From Polynucleobacter finlandensis (GTDB taxonomy: Bacteria; Pseudomonadota; Gammaproteobacteria; Burkholderiales; Burkholderiaceae), in assembly GCF_018881755.1 (NCBI RefSeq), contig NZ_JACVPS010000012.1:1-64000 (forward strand): a stretch of DNA of 64,000 nucleotides, in the 5' to 3' direction. Made by a program: the position numbers and the translations under genes. Each line of letters starts with the position of its first letter. Position 1 is the stretch's first letter. The notes below the pieces were generated by a model, which saw only the letters and a list, made by a program, of their open reading frames with translations, was not told the origin of the DNA and did no database searches. Shown here piece by piece: positions 34,071-43,015 of this stretch.

Positions 34071-35732
34071 TTAGGTCTCGGGGGCTTCAGAAGTTCCTTC
34101 TGCCTGAGGGGTCAAAATCGTAGGATAAGAAACCGCCCAAGTGCCTGGGTAGTCACGGCTGTAGTGCAGCCCCCTACTTTCTCTGCGCATTAAAGCTGAA
34201 CGTACGATCAACTCTGCACACTCTAGTAAGTTACGTAGCTCAATCAGATCTCGCGTGACTTTAAAGTTAGCGTAATACTCTTGCACCTCATACCTTAATA
34301 GCTTGATGCGATGCAATGCCCGCTCTAATCGGCGGTTGGTTCTCACAATACCGACATAGTTCCACATCAAAGAACGTAACTCATCCCAGTTATGGGCAAT
34401 CACCACTTGTTCATCAGCATCCTCTACCTGACTCTCATCCCATAGAGGAAGTTTTGGCAGAATTGGTGTTTTAAGCTCTGCTATATCAGCAGCGGCAGCT
34501 TTACCAATCACGATGCACTCTAACAAGGAATTGCTGGCCAAACGATTGGCGCCATGCAAACCGGTGTAGGTTGCCTCGCCCACTGCATAGAGGCCCGCTA
34601 AATCAGTGCGGCCTTTGAGATCGGTGACCACGCCACCACAAGCGTAATGCGCTGCTGGCACAACTGGTATAGGCTCTTTAGTGATATCTAGACCCAAACT
34701 CATGCAACGCGCATAGATCATTGGAAAGTGTTCTTTAATAAACGCTTCACCTAGATGAGTAGCGTCTAGGTGCACATAGTCGAGGCCATGCTTTTTCATC
34801 TCAAAGTCAATGGCTCTAGCAACAATATCGCGCGGAGCTAATTCATTACGCTCATCATGCTCTGGCATAAAACGAGTGCCATCAGGCAGCTTGAGTAAAC
34901 CGCCCTCACCGCGCATTGCCTCAGTAATGAGGAAGGTGCGATCGCTGGGGTGATACAGGCATGTCGGATGAAACTGAATAAATTCCATATTGCCAATGCG
35001 ACAACCCGCTCGCCAAGCCATGGCAATACCGTCACCAGTAGCGGTGTCAGGATTACTGGTGTAGCGATACACCTTACCAACGCCACCAGTAGCTAGAACT
35101 ACAGACTTCGCCTCAATGGTTTCAACGCGATTATTTTTAATATCCAGTGCATACACACCATAGCAACGATTTGGCTTAGTGCGCGCAGTCTTAACATCTA
35201 AATGACGATTGGTAATGAGATCTAGAGCAATCCAATGCTCTAGTAGTTGAATATTTTTATGCGCGCGCGCTTTATCGAGCAGCACTTCATGGATAGCCTT
35301 ACCAGTTGAATCAGCCGCATGCGCAATGCGACGTTGGCTATGACCACCCTCACGGGTTAAGTGCAAACCCATCGGACCAGATTCATCGGGAGTAAATGGC
35401 ACGCCTTGATCGACCAGCCATTGGATTGCATCAGAGCTTTCTTCCGCAATATACCGAGCCGTTGACTCGACTACGAGTCCAGCCCCCGCATTTAAGGTGT
35501 CCTCTACGTGAGCGTCAATACTGTCATGCTCTTTATCAACGACCCCAACAATGCCGCCTTGCGCCCACGCTGTGGCACCCTCACCGAGAGCACGCTTGGC
35601 CATAATAATGACTGGCTGAGTCTCAGCCATGTGCAAAGCCACCGTTAAGCCAGCTAAGCCTGCTCCAATAATGAGAACTGGTAACTCAGCTTTTGCGTCA
35701 GAGGTTGATGATGAAGGTTTTGAACTAGCCAT
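34071..35732 (-). CDS. nadB: L-aspartate oxidase
   Basis: 553 residues. '[19 protein letters not shown]' binds FAD; '[35 protein letters not shown]' and '[20 protein letters not shown]' are NadB signatures, followed by 'FIQFHPTCL', '[11 protein letters not shown]' and '[26 protein letters not shown]'. It oxidises L-aspartate to iminoaspartate, the first step of NAD synthesis. It is separated from nadAC by a toxin-antitoxin pair and brnA. Confidence 0.96.
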   Translation of the reverse strand: MASSKPSSSTSDAKAELPVLIIGAGLAGLTVALHMAETQPVIIMAKRALGEGATAWAQGGIVGVVDKEHDSIDAHVEDTLNAGAGLVVESTARYIAEESSDAIQWLVDQGVPFTPDESGPMGLHLTREGGHSQRRIAHAADSTGKAIHEVLLDKARAHKNIQLLEHWIALDLITNRHLDVKTARTKPNRCYGVYALDIKNNRVETIEAKSVVLATGGVGKVYRYTSNPDTATGDGIAMAWRAGCRIGNMEFIQFHPTCLYHPSDRTFLITEAMRGEGGLLKLPDGTRFMPEHDERNELAPRDIVARAIDFEMKKHGLDYVHLDATHLGEAFIKEHFPMIYARCMSLGLDITKEPIPVVPAAHYACGGVVTDLKGRTDLAGLYAVGEATYTGLHGANRLASNSLLECIVIGKAAAADIAELKTPILPKLPLWDESQVEDADEQVVIAHNWDELRSLMWNYVGIVRTNRRLERALHRIKLLRYEVQEYYANFKVTRDLIELRNLLECAELIVRSALMRRESRGLHYSRDYPGTWAVSYPTILTPQAEGTSEAPET

Positions 35733-35785
35733 GCTTCATTCTAAAGGGCAATGTGATTTTGGTCTTGAAGGTGGCTTCTGATCTT

Positions 35786-35810
35786 AAAAGGCTCCACTGG
35801 GGAGCCTTTT
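35786..35810 (-). terminator. Rho-independent terminator after the formate dehydrogenase genes
   Basis: AAAAGGCTCC at 35786-35795 pairs with GGAGCCTTTT at 35801-35810. It lies 27 bp beyond the fdhA stop and ends that minus-strand operon. Confidence 0.9.
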
Positions 35811-35836
35811 ACATTTGTCATTAAAAATTATGGTAC

Positions 35837-38731
35837 TTATGCCGTACTGACAACCTTCTGTCTAGCTGGATCATTTGTGCCATAGCCTACTACTGCAGCG
35901 GCTTTCCCGCCTTTAGCTAGCTTGACGGCGCAATACTTGAACTCTGGAATCTTGCCAAATGGATCTAAGGCAGCATTGGTAATCAAGTTTGCCGCAGCTT
36001 CATAGTAAGCAAACGGAATAAAGATTACACCACGCGGAGTGCCATCATCTCTACGCACATGAATCCCCACCTCGCCACGTCTTGATTGAACGGTAATCAC
36101 ATCGCCAGCAGAAACGCCTAGCTGGGTCATATCCTCACCATTCATAGAGACGGTAGCCAATGGCTCAATCGCATCGAGCACAGTGGCACGGCGCGTCATA
36201 CTGCCAGTATGCCAATGCTCTAACTGACGGCCTGTAATCAATACAAATGGGTAATCTGCATCTGGACGCTCATTAGCCGGAATGATGTCAGCAGGTACGA
36301 GTTTGACTTTGCCATCAACTGTTGCAAAATGATCATCAAACACGATTGGGCGACCAGGATCTTCAGCAGATAAACAAGGATAGGTCACGCTAGATTCTTT
36401 TTCGAGACGCTCCCAAGTAATACCATTGATCGCTGCATGCATGGCTTGACGCATTTCGTCATAGACCTCTGCAACCCCATCATCAGGACCTTGATAGTTC
36501 CAGTTCAAGCCCATCCGTTTAGCGATCTGCTGAATGATCCACAGATCAGGCTTTGCTTCGCCAGGAGGATTGATCGCCTTCTTGCCCATCTGCACCATAC
36601 GGTCAGTGTTACTGGCGGTGCCAACTTTCTCAGGCCAAGCGCTTGCTGGTAAAACGACGTCCGCTAGAAGCGCAGTTTCTGTCATAAAGATGTCTTGCAC
36701 AACAAGATGCTCTAAAGAAGCCAGTGCATGTCGCGCATGATTCAAATCAGGATCGCTCATTGCGGGATTCTCACCCTCGACATACATGCCACGAATCTTA
36801 TCGGGATCGCTATCGGGTGCCGTGATCTTATGCATGATCTCAACTACTGTGTAGCCAGGTTTCTTATCTAATGGGGTATCCCAGAATTTTTCAAACCATG
36901 CATGTGCTGCAGGATTATCAACCCGTTGATAGTTCGGGAACATCATCGGAATCAATCCTGCATCACTGGCGCCCTGTACATTGTTCTGGCCACGTAATGG
37001 ATGCAAGCCAGAACCAGGCTTACCAATTTGACCGGTAATGCTCACTAAGGCAATTAAGCAACGTGCATTATCGGTACCATGTACATGCTGGCTAACGCCC
37101 ATGCCCCACAAGACCATCGCCGACTTAGTGGTAGCAAATTCACGAGCAACTTCACGCAAAGTTTCCGCTGGAATGCCGCAGACAGGAGCCATTGCCTCAG
37201 GACTATAGCCTTTGATATTTTCTTTTAGGGCTTCAAAGTTATTGGCGCGATTTTCAATGAAGTCTTGATCAACCAAACCTTCTTCAATAATCGTATAGAT
37301 CATGGCATTGAGCATGGCCACGTCAGTGTCTGGCTTGAACTGCATGGTGCGCCAAGCATGCTTACTAATCTCAGTGCTACGAGGATCGCACAGCACAATT
37401 TTTGCGCCGCGTTTAGCGGCATTTTTAAACCAAGTTGCCGCTACTGGATGATTGGCAGTTGGATTTGAGCCAATCAAGAAAATCATGCTGGAGTGCTCAA
37501 CATCATTGACTTGATTACTTACTGCGCCAGAGCCAACGCCTTCAAGTAATGCTGCGACAGAAGATGCATGGCAAAGACGCGTGCAATGGTCAACGTTGTT
37601 ACTACCAAAACCAGTGCGGACCAACTTTTGGAATAAATAGGCCTCTTCGTTACTACCCTTGGCTGAACCAAAGCCAGCCAATACTTTTAAACCATGCTTG
37701 TCTTTGAGTTTTTTAAGTCCACCACCAGCAACTTCCAAAGCCTCTTCCCAGGTCGCTTCACGAAAGACGCTTGACCAGTCTTGTGGATTCTGAATAGCAT
37801 TCTCATCTTTGGGAACGCCAGCCTTACGAATCAAAGGTTTTGTTAAGCGCTGTGGGTTATGAATGTAATCCATCCCAAAGCGGCCCTTAACGCAAAGGCG
37901 GTTGTGATTAGCGGGTCCATCACGGCCCTCTACGCTAACAATCTTTTCATCTTTTACGTTATAGGTAATTTGACAGCCTACGCCACAGAATGGGCAAACT
38001 GAATCCACCTTACGGTCGACGGTTTGTGAACCGATCAAACCTTTTGGCATCAAAGCGCCAGTTGGGCAAGCTTGCACGCACTCACCACATGCAACGCAGG
38101 TGCTATCGCCCATTGGATCATTGAGATCAAATACGATCTCACTATGGCCGCCACGCATGGCGTAGCCAATCACATCATTAACTTGCTCTTCACGACAAGC
38201 ACGCACACAACGATTACATTGAATGCAGGCATCTAAGTTCACTGCCATCGCTGGATGGGAGATATCGCTAGCAACCTTCGCGCGGCGTAATGCTTTGAGC
38301 TCTGGTCGAACAGTCACGTCCATACGGGCAGCCCAAGTGCTTAGCTCACCATGTTGATTCTGTTGCTCTTCTTCCTTACTATCGCCTACCCACTTGAAGC
38401 CCTCATCCGGCATATCGGAGAGCAACATCTCTAACACTAGCTTTTGACTCTTAACAGCGCGTTCGCTATTGGCTTTGACTTCCATGCCAGGTGTAGCGCT
38501 ACGACAGCAGCTAGGCGCCAAAGTACGCTCGCCATTGATTTCAACGACGCAAGCACGGCAATTACCATCGGGACGATAGCCGTCTTTAAAGCACAGATGC
38601 GGAATATCCACGCCATGGCGTTTGGCAGCCTTGAGAATAGTTTCACCCTCATAGGAAACGATGGTTTTTCCGTCAAGCTTGAACTCGACTGTTTGCAGTT
38701 CGAGCTCTTTAGGATTGGTTGGTGCGTTCAT
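35837..38731 (-). CDS. NAD-dependent formate dehydrogenase, catalytic alpha subunit
   Basis: 964 residues. An N-terminal [2Fe-2S] domain ('GVDIPHLCFKDGYRPDGNCRACVVEI', then 'APSCCR') is followed by a ferredoxin domain ('CIQCNRCVRACREEQ', 'CVACGECVQACPTGAL'), another Fe-S site ('VCPFCGVGCQITYN') and the molybdopterin domain. 'HCTRLCHASSVAALLEG' should hold the metal-binding cysteine. The fold matches FdsA/Fdh1A enzymes, which oxidise formate to CO2 with a bis-pterin Mo or W centre. Paired with a fused NADH-reacting subunit upstream. Confidence 0.94.
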   Translation of the reverse strand: MNAPTNPKELELQTVEFKLDGKTIVSYEGETILKAAKRHGVDIPHLCFKDGYRPDGNCRACVVEINGERTLAPSCCRSATPGMEVKANSERAVKSQKLVLEMLLSDMPDEGFKWVGDSKEEEQQNQHGELSTWAARMDVTVRPELKALRRAKVASDISHPAMAVNLDACIQCNRCVRACREEQVNDVIGYAMRGGHSEIVFDLNDPMGDSTCVACGECVQACPTGALMPKGLIGSQTVDRKVDSVCPFCGVGCQITYNVKDEKIVSVEGRDGPANHNRLCVKGRFGMDYIHNPQRLTKPLIRKAGVPKDENAIQNPQDWSSVFREATWEEALEVAGGGLKKLKDKHGLKVLAGFGSAKGSNEEAYLFQKLVRTGFGSNNVDHCTRLCHASSVAALLEGVGSGAVSNQVNDVEHSSMIFLIGSNPTANHPVAATWFKNAAKRGAKIVLCDPRSTEISKHAWRTMQFKPDTDVAMLNAMIYTIIEEGLVDQDFIENRANNFEALKENIKGYSPEAMAPVCGIPAETLREVAREFATTKSAMVLWGMGVSQHVHGTDNARCLIALVSITGQIGKPGSGLHPLRGQNNVQGASDAGLIPMMFPNYQRVDNPAAHAWFEKFWDTPLDKKPGYTVVEIMHKITAPDSDPDKIRGMYVEGENPAMSDPDLNHARHALASLEHLVVQDIFMTETALLADVVLPASAWPEKVGTASNTDRMVQMGKKAINPPGEAKPDLWIIQQIAKRMGLNWNYQGPDDGVAEVYDEMRQAMHAAINGITWERLEKESSVTYPCLSAEDPGRPIVFDDHFATVDGKVKLVPADIIPANERPDADYPFVLITGRQLEHWHTGSMTRRATVLDAIEPLATVSMNGEDMTQLGVSAGDVITVQSRRGEVGIHVRRDDGTPRGVIFIPFAYYEAAANLITNAALDPFGKIPEFKYCAVKLAKGGKAAAVVGYGTNDPARQKVVSTA

Positions 38732-38758
38732 ATTTATCTTATTTTTCCCTAAGTTCTA

Positions 38759-40561
38759 TCAAGCAACTTCTTGCGGGAAATATTTATGGATACAACGAAT
38801 CGGATTGGGTGCGGCTTGACCTAGACCGCAGATCGAAGCATCGACCATCACCGTCGCTAGATCTTCTAAGGTTTCTTGATCCCAGGATTTAGCTTGCATC
38901 AACTTAGCAGCCTTACCCGTGCCAACGCGGCACGGTGTGCACTGACCGCAGCTTTCATGTTCAAAGAAATGCATGACATTTAATGCCATATCTCTAGCTT
39001 TGTCTTGATCACTAAACACCATCACAGCAGCAGAACCAATGAAGCAACCATAAGGCTGCAAGGTATCAAAGTCCAAAGGAATGTCATTCATCGTAGCTGG
39101 CAAGATGCCACCCGATGCACCACCCGGTAAATAGCCGTAGAACTGGTGACCGTCTTGCATGCCGCCACAATATTCATCAATGAGCTCTTGAATAGTAATA
39201 CCTGCTGGAGCTAATTTCACACCAGGGTTCTTCACACGACCACTGACGCTATAGCTACGCAAGCCTTTGCGATCATGACGACCATAAGAGCTAAACCACT
39301 CTGGTCCGCGCTGCACAATATCGCGCACCCAATACAAAGTTTCAAAGTTATGCTCAAGTGTTGGGCGTCCGAATAGGCCAACCTGTGCAATGTAGGGAGG
39401 ACGCATGCGTGGCTCACCACGTTTGCCTTCGATACTCTCAATCATGGCGGATTCTTCACCGCAGATGTAAGCACCGGCGCCACGACGTAATTCAATCGAA
39501 GGTAATTTGAATGGCGGGTTAGCTTTGAGCTTGGCTAATTCTTTTTCAAGCAACTCACGGCAACCGTGATATTCATCACGCAAGTAAATGTAGCAAGCAT
39601 CAATTCCAACAACGTTCGCCGCAATCAGCAAACCTTCTAAGAAGCGATGCGGATCACGCTCTAAATACGTGCGGTCTTTAAACGTTCCCGGCTCGCCTTC
39701 GTCAATATTGACTGCCATCAGCTTAGGGGCGATTTGATCTTTAACAATGCGCCACTTGCGCCCTGCTGGGAAACCAGCTCCGCCTAAACCGCGCAAGCCA
39801 GAATTTTCCATAGCCTTAATGATGCTTTCGCCATCAAGCTTACCTTGGGCAATGTCTGTTGCTAAGGCATAGCCGCCTTTAGCGCGATAGGCTTCGTAAC
39901 CAACATAGCTTGGTGAAACTGCCTGGTTTTCGCCTTGAGGAGAAACGCCCTTCTCAGCTAATGCTGCGGGATCAAAACTTGCATCATCTTTTGCCAATGG
40001 CTGAGTGGTCATCTTGTTATTGACTGCTGCAGCGACTTTATCTGTTGTAGCAAATAGGACGGGATACTGATGCACTACCGCTACTGGCGCCTGTTCGCAA
40101 CGACCTACGCAAGGGGCTGCAATTACTTTGACATTGGGATTACCCAAGATCGCAGGTAATTTTTCCAAGAGATTTTTGGCGCCAGCCAATTCGCAGGACA
40201 AGCCATCGCATACGCGCACAGTGATATCAGCTACTGGATCATTACCGCGCACTACTTCAAAGTGATGGTAGAAGGTAGCAACTTCATAAACTTCAGCCAT
40301 AGGCAAATTCATTTCTTTTGCCAAAGCAACTAAATGACGATCATGCAAAGCACGATATTCATCATTCAATTTATGTAAATTTTCGATCAATAAATCACGA
40401 CGGTGCGGTGCTTCCCCAATCAACTGACGCACTTCGGACAAAGAAACGTCATCTGCTTGACGGCCTTTCAGCTTACTTTTGCGACGAATGGTTTCCCTTA
40501 AGTCATCTGCAGTTGCTACAGCAACGGCTTTGACTTCTCCTGAGGGTTTTGGGTGATTCAT
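38759..40561 (-). CDS. Formate dehydrogenase beta subunit, NuoE-NuoF fusion
   Basis: 600 residues. Residues ~15-170 are NuoE/FdsG-like with a [2Fe-2S] site ('VCDGLSCELAG' and 'APCVGRCEQAP'). The rest is NuoF/FdsB-like: FMN/NADH binding ('GLRGLGGAGFPAGRKW', 'NIDEGEPGTFKDR') and the C-terminal [4Fe-4S] motif 'CGQCTPCR'. It takes electrons from the alpha subunit and reduces NAD. The gamma and beta subunits are separate in many FDS enzymes; the fusion resembles the two-subunit Fdh1 type of Methylobacterium. The alpha gene follows by 27 bp. Confidence 0.93.
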   Translation of the reverse strand: MNHPKPSGEVKAVAVATADDLRETIRRKSKLKGRQADDVSLSEVRQLIGEAPHRRDLLIENLHKLNDEYRALHDRHLVALAKEMNLPMAEVYEVATFYHHFEVVRGNDPVADITVRVCDGLSCELAGAKNLLEKLPAILGNPNVKVIAAPCVGRCEQAPVAVVHQYPVLFATTDKVAAAVNNKMTTQPLAKDDASFDPAALAEKGVSPQGENQAVSPSYVGYEAYRAKGGYALATDIAQGKLDGESIIKAMENSGLRGLGGAGFPAGRKWRIVKDQIAPKLMAVNIDEGEPGTFKDRTYLERDPHRFLEGLLIAANVVGIDACYIYLRDEYHGCRELLEKELAKLKANPPFKLPSIELRRGAGAYICGEESAMIESIEGKRGEPRMRPPYIAQVGLFGRPTLEHNFETLYWVRDIVQRGPEWFSSYGRHDRKGLRSYSVSGRVKNPGVKLAPAGITIQELIDEYCGGMQDGHQFYGYLPGGASGGILPATMNDIPLDFDTLQPYGCFIGSAAVMVFSDQDKARDMALNVMHFFEHESCGQCTPCRVGTGKAAKLMQAKSWDQETLEDLATVMVDASICGLGQAAPNPIRCIHKYFPQEVA

Positions 40562-40721
40562 ATTTTGTAGTCTCTAATTTCTAGTCGCGCCGATTGAATT
40601 GTTGATTCTTAAGCATTTAGCCATATATAGCGACCTGCAAAATCATCGTGTGATTTTGGGTTATTTCGACCTCTAAGTCCTTGACGGCGCTCAAGGGATT
40701 AAAACTAGGGTTTACCCTAAT

Positions 40722-40946
40722 CTATAGCAGGGATGGGGATGGCTTGTCGCCAGGCGGAAGTGAGTAGTCAAGCTTGCGCTCATAAAGCCGGGCCTTATAG
40801 CAGTCGTTATAGCCTTGGCTGCCAATATTCCAACCAATCGAGGTGCAATCCTGTTGCGCTGCTGACTCGATACTTCCACAGCCAGATAAGGCCAAGGCGG
40901 AAAGAATGGAAACCAAGAGAAGTGAGCGCAATTTAGGTGAATTCAT
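40722..40946 (-). CDS. Small putative lipoprotein
   Basis: 74 residues with a signal peptide ending in the lipobox 'LSGC'. The mature protein is about 50 residues and has 'DCTSIGWNIGSQGYNDCYKARLY', with two cysteines that may pair. No family beyond 'small lipoprotein' is recognised. Monocistronic and divergent from the DUF1080 gene. Confidence 0.75.
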   Translation of the reverse strand: MNSPKLRSLLLVSILSALALSGCGSIESAAQQDCTSIGWNIGSQGYNDCYKARLYERKLDYSLPPGDKPSPSLL

Positions 40947-41069
40947 CCCGTAAGTCTACTTGATTTTGGGGAGAGTTCGAGGGAAAACATCCACTTGTGT
41001 AACTTTGGGTTTCCCAGTAAAAATAACCACCCATTCAATAACAAGAAATCAATAAAACCGGAGACAACA

Positions 41070-41663
41070 ATGAAGTTATTTATCAAAAAACTTGCCGCGC
41101 TAGGCTTTTTGCTAAGCGCTTTGCTAGTTGGCAATTCTGCTAGCGCTCAGAATCAAGATGGCTTTACCCCCCTGATCGACGGCGTCAGCCTTTCTGGCTG
41201 GAACATTATTGGCAATGCTAATTGGCAGATAGGCAACGGTATGATTGTGAGCGACAAGCCCATGGGCTTTTTAGTCAGCTCCGCAAAATATAAGAACTTC
41301 ATTGTTCGCGCTGAATTTTGGGCTGAGTCAAATACCAATAGCGGTATTTTTATTCGCTGCCAAAACCCGAACCTCGTTACCGCCGGCAATGCTTATGAAG
41401 TCAATATTTGGGATACACGCCCTGGACAAGAATACTCAACTGGTGCCATCGTCGATGTCGCTAAAGTGAATCCGATTCATAAGGCTGGCGGACGCTGGAA
41501 TACGATGGAAATCGTTGCTAATGGCAGCCACTTCAAAGTAACGATGAACGGTGTTGTGACGGTGGCAGATGGTGAAGATAGTAAATTCTCAGAAGGTCTT
41601 ATTGGCCTTCAATCTGCTGGTGGCACTATCAAGTTCAGAAAGCTAGAAATCAAAGCGATTTAA
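41070..41663 (+). CDS. Secreted DUF1080 (3-keto-disaccharide hydrolase-like) protein
   Basis: 197 residues with a signal peptide (MKLFIKKLAALGFLLSALL, cleavage after 'ASAQ'). The rest is a concanavalin-like jelly roll: 'FTPLIDGVSLSGWNIIGNANWQIG', 'FWAESNTNSGIFIRCQNP', 'YEVNIWDTRP' and 'GGTIKFRKLEIK', matching DUF1080. Family members bind or hydrolyse sugars, but function here is unknown. The ATG at 41070 has GGAG upstream; an upstream in-frame ATG at 40995 adds an unrelated leader. Confidence 0.88.
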   Translation: MKLFIKKLAALGFLLSALLVGNSASAQNQDGFTPLIDGVSLSGWNIIGNANWQIGNGMIVSDKPMGFLVSSAKYKNFIVRAEFWAESNTNSGIFIRCQNPNLVTAGNAYEVNIWDTRPGQEYSTGAIVDVAKVNPIHKAGGRWNTMEIVANGSHFKVTMNGVVTVADGEDSKFSEGLIGLQSAGGTIKFRKLEIKAI

Positions 41664-41667
41664 AGCC

Positions 41668-42018
41668 TTAAACCAATATTTCGTATCTATCACCACAGGC
41701 GATGGGCTGCAAGGCTCTCGCCTGTTTTTGCATCTTCACGAGCCCATAGTGAGACATTGTTTTTAAGGTTCTAGATAAATTCCCCTGCTTTCGACCAGTT
41801 ATTTCCGCTAATTCAGAAATGGATACTGGCTTTGACTTTCTAATGACATCAAGCAGTGCGCGATTCTCATCACTCAAAACCTCGGCAAGCGAACGCATTG
41901 AGGTAAACCATATTTTTGGATCCGTTGATTTAACCTTCAGCTCGCCCTTGGCAATAGACAAAATACGCCTACGAATCTCTTCTTGAGGAGCAATTCCTAT
42001 TTTGATTACTTTCATCAT
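41668..42018 (-). CDS. Winged-helix antitoxin partner of the TumE-like protein
   Basis: 116 residues. The C-terminal half, 'KPVSISELAEITGRKQGNLSRTLKTMSHYGLVKMQKQ', is a winged helix-turn-helix of MarR-like type. It overlaps the end of the TumE-like gene by 4 bp (ATGA), as in toxin-antitoxin operons. It probably represses the pair through the TATATCA palindrome at 42378-42396. Confidence 0.8.
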   Translation of the reverse strand: MMKVIKIGIAPQEEIRRRILSIAKGELKVKSTDPKIWFTSMRSLAEVLSDENRALLDVIRKSKPVSISELAEITGRKQGNLSRTLKTMSHYGLVKMQKQARALQPIACGDRYEILV

Positions 42019-42368
42019 TCCCTCGCCAAATTCAATGCTTTATCAACATCCACAAAAAAATCAATTAACAACTGATAAGCATTTTTGTATTCATAACGAA
42101 TACCTAAATCAGATGGACTTCTATGTCGGTGGTCATAAGGTAAAGTGCGATTTGCATACTTAGTAGGATTTTTCGGGGCATGGGCATTGTCATAACCCAA
42201 AATACGAATTCCTGCGGGATCATGCAATGTTAAGGAATACCGAATGCCATGTGGCACTGCCTCACTCTTGGGAACCTGCCACGCTTCCATCTTTACCCAA
42301 TAGCCGCCCTCCTGATCTATTACCTGTCCATGCAAATCCAAAAGGGTAGTAATTTCATGCGTGTACAT
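42015..42368 (-). CDS. TumE-like (DUF6516) putative toxin
   Basis: 117 residues. 'QEGGYWVKMEAWQVPKSEAVPHGIRYSLTLHDPAGIRILGYDNAH' and 'DHRHRSPSDLGIRYEYKNAYQLLIDFF' fit the small DUF6516/TumE family, found next to winged-helix antitoxins. Their biochemical target is not clear to me. Two-gene operon on the minus strand. The family call is from memory of the pattern. Confidence 0.72.
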   Translation of the reverse strand: MYTHEITTLLDLHGQVIDQEGGYWVKMEAWQVPKSEAVPHGIRYSLTLHDPAGIRILGYDNAHAPKNPTKYANRTLPYDHRHRSPSDLGIRYEYKNAYQLLIDFFVDVDKALNLARE

Positions 42369-42377
42369 AACCCTTAA

Positions 42378-42396
42378 TATATCAACAAATGATATA
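42378..42396. promoter_or_regulatory. Palindromic operator upstream of the TumE-like gene
   Basis: TATATCA (42378-42384) and TGATATA (42390-42396) form a perfect inverted repeat ten bases upstream of the start, in the place expected for autoregulation. Confidence 0.6.
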
Positions 42397-42401
42397 CCAA
42401 A

Positions 42402-42434
42402 AATATCACCCTGACTACCACTGAGGGTGATATT
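42402..42434 (-). terminator. Rho-independent terminator after the YciI gene
   Basis: AATATCACCCT and AGGGTGATATT form a perfect 11-bp stem around an 11-base loop; on the minus strand it is followed by a T-run. It lies between the YciI stop and the TumE-like promoter and separates the two units. Confidence 0.8.
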
Positions 42435-42449
42435 GGTTAAAGGTGTTTA

Positions 42450-42752
42450 TTACGCAGGAGGAAACCCAACCTTTTGCGGCCACTTATTATGAAAAACATG
42501 AATGATGGGTTTTTCATAAACCCCTGCCATCGTGAACGGCTCTGCTGCTATCCAAGCCTCAGCTGCAATGCGACTCGGAAAATCAATGGCCAATAAACTT
42601 CCGACAGTAGTTTGACCATCTTCAGAAGTAAGCGGTCCACAGAAAGCCATGTGATCAGATAACTTGGCGAGATATTCACGATGGATAGGTCGCACTTCAT
42701 CTCTTAATTGGGCCGTTCCAGGACGGTCCATTAGCCAGAATACAAAAATCAT
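42450..42752 (-). CDS. YciI family protein
   Basis: 100 residues. 'RPIHREYLAKLSDHMAFCGPLTSEDGQTTVGSLLAIDFPSR' and 'EPFTMAGVYEKPIIHVFHNKW' match the YciI-like ferredoxin-fold proteins: an early His, a 'GPL' turn and the Asp/Glu-Pro segment. Members are putative enzymes or stress proteins with no agreed function. Monocistronic, with a terminator behind it. Confidence 0.9.
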   Translation of the reverse strand: MIFVFWLMDRPGTAQLRDEVRPIHREYLAKLSDHMAFCGPLTSEDGQTTVGSLLAIDFPSRIAAEAWIAAEPFTMAGVYEKPIIHVFHNKWPQKVGFPPA

Positions 42753-42847
42753 ATTGATTCCTCTTGGTTATGTAAAAACAAAAGTGCCACATTAAACATA
42801 GTAAATACTAGCCTAGCTTGCAAAATGAAGTGTGCCCTGAAAATAAA

Positions 42848-42867
42848 AAACCACCCGAAGGTGGTTT
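42848..42867 (-). terminator. Rho-independent terminator after tRNA-Ser(GGA)
   Basis: AAACCACC-CGAA-GGTGGTTT, followed on the minus strand by a T-rich run. It lies 10 bp downstream of the tRNA 3' end. Confidence 0.88.
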
Positions 42868-42877
42868 AGAAACTACT

Positions 42878-42968
42878 TGGCGGAAGGGGCGGGATTCGAA
42901 CCCGCGGTAGGCTATTAACCTACGTACGCTTTCCAGGCGTATGACTTAAACCGCTCATCCACCCTTCC
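42878..42968 (-). tRNA. tRNA-Ser(GGA)
   Basis: Minus strand: acceptor GGAAGGG with CCCTTCC, anticodon stem ACGC/GCGT with loop CTGGAAA (anticodon GGA), a long variable arm, T-loop TTCGAAT, discriminator G and encoded CCA. Its 3' end resembles but does not equal that of tRNA-Ser(UGA). Confidence 0.97.
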
Positions 42969-43015
42969 GGAAACCATCGATTATACGGTTAACAAAAGGG
43001 TGTAAGTGGATTTGC

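Noticed and set aside
42878..42968. Third copy of the island att site at tRNA-Ser(GGA)
   Set aside because: TGGCGGAAGGGGCG resembles the att core because both are serine tRNA 3' ends; it differs at two positions and no integrase or border lies nearby.
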